DNA of 11,236 bases. It comes from Clostridiales bacterium UBA1777. GTDB taxonomy: Bacteria; Bacillota; Clostridia; Oscillospirales; Oscillospiraceae. Under the pieces are notes generated by a model, which saw only the letters and a list, made by a program, of their open reading frames with translations, was not told where the DNA came from and did not search any database. Positions 7,079-11,236 of this stretch are shown in pieces. The position numbers and the translations under genes were made by a program. Each line of letters starts with the position of its first letter. Positions within the stretch are counted from its first letter, which is position 1. The stretch lies in assembly GCA_002315275.1 (NCBI GenBank), contig DCGN01000086.1, positions 1-11,236 of the forward strand, given 5' to 3'.

Positions 7079-8623
7079 TTACCATCCCATATCGTCATCG
7101 TAATCAAGCAGAGAAGCGTCAAGCGGCTCCTCGCGAAGTACGGCAGACATATAGGAATTAACGCAGCGGCGTATATCGTTTCTTGATATAGTTCTGTGGT
7201 CGAACATATCGTTCGGCACGGAGATAAGGTGAATGCGTGGGTGTTCCGCGGCAGAGTCGTTCATAATGCCGCTCAGCCCCAGCGCGCCCTTGCAGGTGAT
7301 ATCCTCATGGAGCAGCACCATGTCGCACTTAAAGCTCTCCGCAAGGTTCCAGAACTCAAGCAGATGCTCATAGCCTCCGGTGAGATGTCGGCGCATTATG
7401 CCCCTCTCATAGCTCTTTGCAACACCCGTAAGCGCACCGTCAAGATCATCCGTCGGTATAGTGGTGCAGCCCTCAAAATTATCCATCTGTGCCACTACGA
7501 GCACACCCCAGCAGTTATACAGCCAGTTCGGAAGATGGAAGAAATAGCAGGCCGGGCCGCCCCAGATGAGCATTCTGTGTCTCGCCTTCGGGAAGCAGTT
7601 AATCTTGTTTTCATACGCCCTTGCGGCGATCTCAAGCGTCTTTATCTGTGCCTTATTAATTGCCGGAACGCGTCCTCCCGAGAAAGCGTACATAGTCGTA
7701 TGGAAAAGGTTGACCGTGGAGCAGCCGAACGGAGTATACGGCGTGGCCATATAGTCCCATTGCTCCTTCTCCGCGCTGACCTCCGCGTTGTGTTTGTCCA
7801 TCATATCGAAGAAGGCTTTTTCGTCAAACCGCTCTCCCGTTGTATCGGAGACGAATTTGATAATACGCTTCATCTGATAGAGGGCGTACTTATCCGTGTA
7901 CGGATCATCCCAGCGCATCGGAAGCGCCGCGACGAGCTCGGGAATATCAAGACGGCGGCGAACGAGCTGGCTGTTCATCGTTGACGAATCGCATGGCATA
8001 TTGTTCACGATAAGCGCCGCGCCGTTTTTAGGAAAATCATCTCTTATGGCCACTCCTACAGTCGTCGCAGAGAGCCTGCACGAGTCAGACGGGAGGCCGA
8101 AATGCTCTATGGCATCGAGATAATGCGTCGGCAATGACTGATCCATCCACGTGCCGACAAGACCCTGCATCGCTTCAAGCAGAACGGGCTGAAGAGCAGG
8201 GAAGCCGCCGAGTATTTCGGGGCCCATCGTCTGCTCGAACACTATCTGCCTCTTTGCCGCCTCATTCTCGCCGAAGCGTCTGTCGCCCTTCATCATCTGA
8301 GCGATATGGTCGGTAGATGTCTTCATTATGGCGTGCATCTGCGTATGAGAAACCTCAAGCGCGGGCCCCGTAAGGCCTTCCATGCACTTGTCTATCCAAT
8401 GCAGAGCGCCGAGATAGCTTCCGAGCCAACGGTACTCGAGCATACCGCGCATGATGCGCACGGGCGCTTTGGCTATAAATCCGCCCATTATGCCGAGGTT
8501 GATGAGCCATTGGGAATAGTCATAAACCGTGTCCTTGACTCCGCGCCATTCTCTGTATTTTGCAATGCCTGTTTTATCGTAAAACCTTTTGCGGGAGTTA
8601 TGATCGGGCTTGAAAATGCTCAT
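7079..8623 (-). CDS. 2-hydroxyacyl-CoA dehydratase family subunit, long form (HgdA/FldB/HadB-like)
   Basis: A 514-residue protein of the 2-hydroxyglutaryl-CoA dehydratase / benzoyl-CoA reductase family. Known members are heterodimers, each subunit holding a [4Fe-4S] cluster on three cysteines, that remove water from 2-hydroxyacyl-CoA through a ketyl radical. Three cysteines in family context are visible: C182 (SDSCRLS), C211 (NMPCDSS, followed by NSQLVRRRLDIPEL) and C444 (DITCKGA, followed by the PNDMFDHRT loop at 470-478). The helical segment about 240-290 and the RMLIWGGPAC strand at 350-359 also fit. The protein is longer than usual: the first cluster cysteine lies about 100 residues later than in its partner, giving an N-terminal extension with hydrophobic stretches near 39-60. 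Its start overlaps the partner's stop by 4 bases, with GGAGG 9 bases upstream. No activase or CoA-transferase lies nearby, so the substrate is unknown. Confidence 0.82.
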   Translation of the reverse strand: MSIFKPDHNSRKRFYDKTGIAKYREWRGVKDTVYDYSQWLINLGIMGGFIAKAPVRIMRGMLEYRWLGSYLGALHWIDKCMEGLTGPALEVSHTQMHAIMKTSTDHIAQMMKGDRRFGENEAAKRQIVFEQTMGPEILGGFPALQPVLLEAMQGLVGTWMDQSLPTHYLDAIEHFGLPSDSCRLSATTVGVAIRDDFPKNGAALIVNNMPCDSSTMNSQLVRRRLDIPELVAALPMRWDDPYTDKYALYQMKRIIKFVSDTTGERFDEKAFFDMMDKHNAEVSAEKEQWDYMATPYTPFGCSTVNLFHTTMYAFSGGRVPAINKAQIKTLEIAARAYENKINCFPKARHRMLIWGGPACYFFHLPNWLYNCWGVLVVAQMDNFEGCTTIPTDDLDGALTGVAKSYERGIMRRHLTGGYEHLLEFWNLAESFKCDMVLLHEDITCKGALGLSGIMNDSAAEHPRIHLISVPNDMFDHRTISRNDIRRCVNSYMSAVLREEPLDASLLDYDDDMGW

Positions 8624-9816
8624 ATGTTCTTTCCTCCCTGAATGGCTTTTATCTCAAGGCTCTCTACAAAGGCTTGGATCCTTGTTCTCAGTTGCCCCGC
8701 GCTCTCCATACCGTAGTCGCGCTCTATGCCGAGAGAGGGTATACCCGTCGCCTGCGGGAAGATATGCGTGCCCATCACGCGCTCATAGCTCCAGAACTCG
8801 CAGAACTTCATCTGCTCATAGAGCACGCCGTCAGCCTTATATTCTCTGCACAGCTCCTCTATCGCCCTCATTCTGCCGTTTGTGTGCTCTTTATCCATAA
8901 ATCTCGGGCACTGACTTGTTGCGAGGTAATGCCGCGCGATAGCGTCAAGCGCTGTCTCACCCGGCTTAATGACGATTTCTTCTCTTCCCGGTATCGACCC
9001 GAAGCAATATCTGTCCGCCGCGACATATGCTCCGCAGCTCTCTGTCAGCTTCGTAAACGCGGGGTCATCAAGCTCGCTGCCGACAAGAACTATCCTTGCC
9101 CTGCAGCTCTTCTCATCCGCATCACGCGATTTAAGCTCTTCAAGAGTTTCCTTTATGTATGGCAGTATCAGCTCATGCGGGCATACCTGCGCGGCAAGCT
9201 GAATAACGTGGAATTCATATCCCGTTATGACAGGCTTTTCCACCTTGCGCATATCGCCTATCTCGCGGATGACCGCGTTTATCACGTTTTGGTCATCTAT
9301 TGCTTTTCGGAGTGCTTTCTCGCTCGTGTCTATTCCGTAGACCTCGCTGAGCTTATCAAGCACACGGAGCTTCAACTGTTCCTTATAATGCTCGATTGCG
9401 CCGTCATCCGTGACAAACGGAACGTCCATCATAGACATGAAGAATTCGGGTCTGTCCTTCTTCACAAGGCCGAGCATCTCAAAATGTTCATGGCCTCTGT
9501 GCATCATCTGGCAGGTCTCCGCCGTAAACAGCGCAGAGAGGTAATTGAACCCCCCTTCGATTGCCCGCTCGAGAATGCTTCTCGTGTAGGAGCATATCTT
9601 GCTCGACATATAATACGTGCCGATATCTATCGAGGCCGTACCCGGCGCTCTCAGGCGCGTCGAAAAGCATCCGGGAAGATTCAAAATTGCCTCAGGCATA
9701 AAGTAGCACGACCAGCCCAAAGCGAGCTTACCGTCCGCGACGGCCTTTGTGACAAGCTCATTGTCCGTCCGACAAAGAAGCTGCTCGAAGTAGTCCAGAT
9801 GTTCAAGATCCCTCAT
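8620..9816 (-). CDS. 2-hydroxyacyl-CoA dehydratase family subunit, short form (HgdB/FldC/HadC-like)
   Basis: A 398-residue partner of the following subunit and the first gene of the operon. It shows the family pattern clearly: GWSCYFMPEAI near 34-44 (where known members have GWST/GWSS followed by a P-x-E motif), then SSKICSYTR with C75, AETCQMMHRG with C102 and QMKFCEFWS with C339 as likely [4Fe-4S] ligands, and the closing IERDYGMESAGQLRTRIQAFVE (364-385) equivalent to the D-x-x-x-x-x-Q-x-x-T-R signature. The RIVLVGSELDDPAF strand-loop (241-254) is the Rossmann-like core. The protein is cytoplasmic and oxygen-sensitive by family. An ATP-dependent activase would be needed to inject the electron and must lie elsewhere. 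Two upstream ATGs (9837 and 9825) are in frame. Only 9816 has a well-spaced ribosome site, and the predicted transcript begins near 9840. A benzoyl-CoA-reductase-like or other CoA-ester reaction cannot be excluded. Confidence 0.85.
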   Translation of the reverse strand: MRDLEHLDYFEQLLCRTDNELVTKAVADGKLALGWSCYFMPEAILNLPGCFSTRLRAPGTASIDIGTYYMSSKICSYTRSILERAIEGGFNYLSALFTAETCQMMHRGHEHFEMLGLVKKDRPEFFMSMMDVPFVTDDGAIEHYKEQLKLRVLDKLSEVYGIDTSEKALRKAIDDQNVINAVIREIGDMRKVEKPVITGYEFHVIQLAAQVCPHELILPYIKETLEELKSRDADEKSCRARIVLVGSELDDPAFTKLTESCGAYVAADRYCFGSIPGREEIVIKPGETALDAIARHYLATSQCPRFMDKEHTNGRMRAIEELCREYKADGVLYEQMKFCEFWSYERVMGTHIFPQATGIPSLGIERDYGMESAGQLRTRIQAFVESLEIKAIQGGKNI

Positions 9817-9825
9817 GCTTTTCAT

Positions 9826-9830
9826 TCCTT
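9826..9830 (-). promoter_or_regulatory. Ribosome binding site deciding the short dehydratase subunit start
   Basis: AAGGA on the minus strand lies 9 bases before ATG 9816. It touches ATG 9825 directly and follows ATG 9837, so neither of those can use it. Confidence 0.55.
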
Positions 9831-9846
9831 TACACATTAATAATTT

Positions 9847-9875
9847 ATTATACTCTATAAAATGCTCCGTGTAAA
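9847..9875 (-). promoter_or_regulatory. Sigma-A promoter of the dehydratase operon
   Basis: On the minus strand, TTTACA (9875-9870) and TATAAT (9852-9847) are separated by exactly 17 bp. The start would fall near 9840, giving a very short leader of about 23 bases to ATG 9816. The -10 overlaps an AT-rich palindrome at 9838-9850. Confidence 0.82.
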
Positions 9876-9884
9876 TCTAATAAT

Positions 9885-9922
9885 TGTTAATTAACCGCAG
9901 TTCCCCGTAAGGAGAGCTGCGG
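9885..9922 (-). terminator. Probable terminator after the GtrA-like gene
   Basis: On the minus strand CCGCAG-C-TCTCC and GGGGA-A-CTGCGG pair over 11 bp with one C-A mismatch around a 4-base loop (9922-9895). The tail is TTAATTAAC rather than a clean T-run, so termination may be partial. It lies 11 bases after the GtrA-like stop and about 20 bp upstream of the next promoter's -35. Confidence 0.65.
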
Positions 9923-9933
9923 CTTTATTCATA

Positions 9934-10374
9934 TCATGCTTTGTTTCTCTTTTTGCCGAAGACCCACTTATTTTGAATGACGTAGCTTATGACAAAAAGA
10001 ATGCCCTCGATGATTATCTTCAGAGCGGTCTGAAGAAGGTCACTGTGCAATGTCATGTTTTTTATGACGATATCAAGCAGGACGACCGATATAGCCGCCT
10101 GAGGGATGCAGAGGCAATAATAACGCAAGAACGCCTTGCCGTACTTGACATCACCGTGAAAAACGAAGAAATTATTGCAGTTGAAATTAAAAAATGACGA
10201 TACCACTCTCGCAATTATCTGCGACACGGTGGACATCATCACCTCAGTCATCGAAAAAGCGGAGAATACGAAGTGCAACAGTATGTAATACAGCCCGTTG
10301 TCCACTATCCACGCCGCCGCCGACGAGACCGCATAACGGAGAGAGGAATGGTTTGTGAAGAGTTTTTTCAGCAT
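9934..10374 (-). CDS. GtrA-like family membrane protein
   Basis: A 146-residue, highly hydrophobic protein with four predicted helices (about 14-35, 44-66, 86-106 and 117-137), the usual GtrA size and topology. Family hallmarks are the Asn/Phe-rich NFNCNNFFVF at 63-72 and the C-terminal SYVIQNKWVFGKKR at 130-143. GtrA-like proteins are thought to help move polyprenyl-phosphate-linked sugars across the membrane for modification of O-antigen, teichoic acid or other surface polymers. It begins 6 bases after the stop of the glycosyltransferase gene, which probably makes its lipid-linked sugar substrate, so translation may be coupled. The ribosome site is weak (AAGAAG region), consistent with coupling. 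Confidence 0.88.
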   Translation of the reverse strand: MLKKLFTNHSSLRYAVSSAAAWIVDNGLYYILLHFVFSAFSMTEVMMSTVSQIIARVVSSFFNFNCNNFFVFHGDVKYGKAFLRYYCLCIPQAAISVVLLDIVIKNMTLHSDLLQTALKIIIEGILFVISYVIQNKWVFGKKRNKA

Positions 10375-10380
10375 CTTATT

Positions 10381-11103
10381 TCACTTCTTTGAAAGAAGGA
10401 ACTTCAGCATGATCTTGCCGATCCTGTAGGAGTCCTTAACGGCATTATAATGAGAGCTGTAGTCATCGGTATCGTATACGGTCTCGATGCTCTGCTCGAC
10501 AAATCTGATACCGAGGCGCTTCATCTGAAGGAGCATATTCGTTTCATACTCAAAGCGCTCGCCCTCAAGGTTGCAGAAAGTATCGAGATACTGCGCGGGA
10601 ATTGCGCGGAGACCTGTCTGCGTATCGGAGAGCTTAATGCCGCAGAATATCCTGAACATTCTGCTCGTTGTTTTATTGCCGGCAACACTTCTCGGCGGAA
10701 CACCGGGTGCGTCAAAATCGCGGCAGCCGAGGACAACGCAATTAACTTCCTTCAGCATGCGCTCGCCGCAGGCAATGATATCCTTCGTGAGATGCTGGCC
10801 GTCACCGTCGATCGTGATAACGCCCTTGACGGTCGGAAGCTCCTTATTGACGAAAGCAAACGCCGTCTTCAGCGCTCTGCCCTTGCCCTTGTTGACACCG
10901 TGATGAAGCACATGGCACTGCGGATACTTTGAGGCATCCTCGAACCACTTCTGGCGCTCATCACAGCTTCCGTCATCAACTATTACTATGTTTTCGAAGC
11001 CCGTTTCGACAAGCTCATCCACAACTGCCTTGAATTTTTTATCGGGATCGAGGGACGGGAGAACTATAGCTGTCTCTCTCAGGCTTTCAGGTTTATTGCT
11101 CAT
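10381..11103 (-). CDS. Family 2 glycosyltransferase, polyprenyl-phosphate sugar synthase type
   Basis: A 240-residue GT-A enzyme of the dolichol/undecaprenyl-phosphate mannose or glucose synthase type (DPM1/GtrB-like), expected to transfer a sugar from a nucleotide donor onto undecaprenyl phosphate at the inner face of the membrane. Visible motifs are VIVDDGSCD near 40-48 (nucleotide site), NKGKGRALKTAF at 71-82, ITIDGDGQH at 97-104 carrying the metal-binding D-x-D, and SDTQTGLRAIP at 159-169 followed by FEYETNM at 184-190, all characteristic of this subgroup. It lacks the C-terminal membrane helices of GtrB proper, so membrane contact may come through the adjacent GtrA-like protein. The donor sugar is not deducible. 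ATG 11103 is chosen over the upstream ATG 11139 because GGAGG precedes it by six bases. It is the first gene of a two-gene operon. Confidence 0.9.
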   Translation of the reverse strand: MSNKPESLRETAIVLPSLDPDKKFKAVVDELVETGFENIVIVDDGSCDERQKWFEDASKYPQCHVLHHGVNKGKGRALKTAFAFVNKELPTVKGVITIDGDGQHLTKDIIACGERMLKEVNCVVLGCRDFDAPGVPPRSVAGNKTTSRMFRIFCGIKLSDTQTGLRAIPAQYLDTFCNLEGERFEYETNMLLQMKRLGIRFVEQSIETVYDTDDYSSHYNAVKDSYRIGKIMLKFLLSKK

Positions 11104-11109
11104 GTGTTT

Positions 11110-11114
11110 CCTCC
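11110..11114 (-). promoter_or_regulatory. Ribosome binding site deciding the glycosyltransferase start
   Basis: GGAGG on the minus strand lies six bases before ATG 11103. The alternative ATG 11139 sits only about nine bases after the predicted transcription start and has no ribosome site. Confidence 0.8.
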
Positions 11115-11154
11115 GGTCGATAAGCGCACTTTCGCGCAAATATCAGTATATTAT

Positions 11155-11183
11155 ATTATAGCATCACCTTGAAATTATGTCAA
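11155..11183 (-). promoter_or_regulatory. Perfect-consensus sigma-A promoter of the glycosyltransferase-GtrA operon
   Basis: On the minus strand TTGACA (11183-11178) and TATAAT (11160-11155) are both perfect, with the optimal 17-bp spacer. The start would be near 11148, leaving a leader of about 45 bases that contains a small GCGC hairpin at 11137-11124. An inverted repeat (TGTCC/GGACA, 11195-11212) lies just upstream of the -35. Confidence 0.9.
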
Positions 11184-11236
11184 CTTTATTATGATGTCCC
11201 GATTATAGGACACATACCCGCTTATAATGCAGCCAT

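Noticed and set aside
7196..7984. Plus-strand open frame of 262 codons opposite the large dehydratase subunit
   Set aside because: It is a shadow frame of the subunit and has no ribosome site or domain signature.
8674..9840. Plus-strand open frame of 388 codons opposite the short dehydratase subunit
   Set aside because: The minus strand encodes clear dehydratase motifs with promoter and ribosome site. The plus-strand frame has no family features and covers the promoter-proximal region of the real gene.
10384..10398. Palindrome CTTCTTT-G-AAAGAAG between glycosyltransferase and GtrA-like genes
   Set aside because: It lies within the last codons of the glycosyltransferase gene, which encode Phe, Leu, Ser and Lys codons. 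With a 1-base loop and no T-run it is unlikely to terminate or regulate.
11124..11137. GCGC hairpin in the glycosyltransferase leader as a riboswitch or attenuator
   Set aside because: There are only 4-5 base pairs in a leader of about 45 bases, far too short for a riboswitch, and no alternative structure or terminator is seen.

Overview
The window looks like chromosomal DNA of an anaerobic Firmicute, most likely a gut or rumen clostridium of the Oscillospiraceae/Lachnospiraceae kind. This is an inference from three things: moderate-GC genes with AT-rich spacers carrying sigma-A boxes and strong GGAGG ribosome sites, a membrane-anchored GH25 muramidase plus an SH3-type lipoprotein, and an oxygen-sensitive 2-hydroxyacyl-CoA dehydratase pair. 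I see no tRNA, rRNA, CRISPR array, insertion sequence or phage module. It reads as ordinary housekeeping or accessory chromosome with five transcription units.

Plus strand, 1-5975. A GH25 lysozyme-like membrane protein comes first. A 509-residue membrane protein made largely of Leu-x-x-Gly heptads follows, with its own TTGACA-type promoter and a strong terminator at 2672-2706. Then comes a three-gene operon: a histidine phosphatase (phosphoglycerate-mutase-like), an S9 prolyl-oligopeptidase-type serine peptidase and a GNAT acetyltransferase. The gaps are 16 bp and then a 4-bp ATGA overlap. The operon ends at a hairpin at 5928-5972 that also serves the convergent minus-strand operon.

Minus strand, read from right to left. 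A unit with a perfect TTGACA-17-TATAAT promoter (11183-11155) encodes a family 2 glycosyltransferase of the polyprenyl-phosphate type and a GtrA-like membrane protein. Together they probably make and move a lipid-linked sugar for cell-surface glycosylation. A hairpin at 9895-9922 closes it. Just beyond, a TTTACA-17-TATAAT promoter (9875-9847) drives two different subunits of the HgdA/HgdB (FldB/FldC, HadB/HadC) radical dehydratase family, followed by a Thr/Pro-linked lipoprotein with SH3-like segments. Both dehydratase subunits keep the three cysteines expected to bind a [4Fe-4S] cluster.

No clearly new system is evident. The most interesting item is the dehydratase operon: there is no activase or CoA-transferase beside it, one subunit has a roughly 100-residue N-terminal extension, and an exported lipoprotein is co-transcribed. 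Second is the heptad-repeat membrane protein, whose two coiled blocks share a near-identical segment. No gap between genes exceeds 300 bases.
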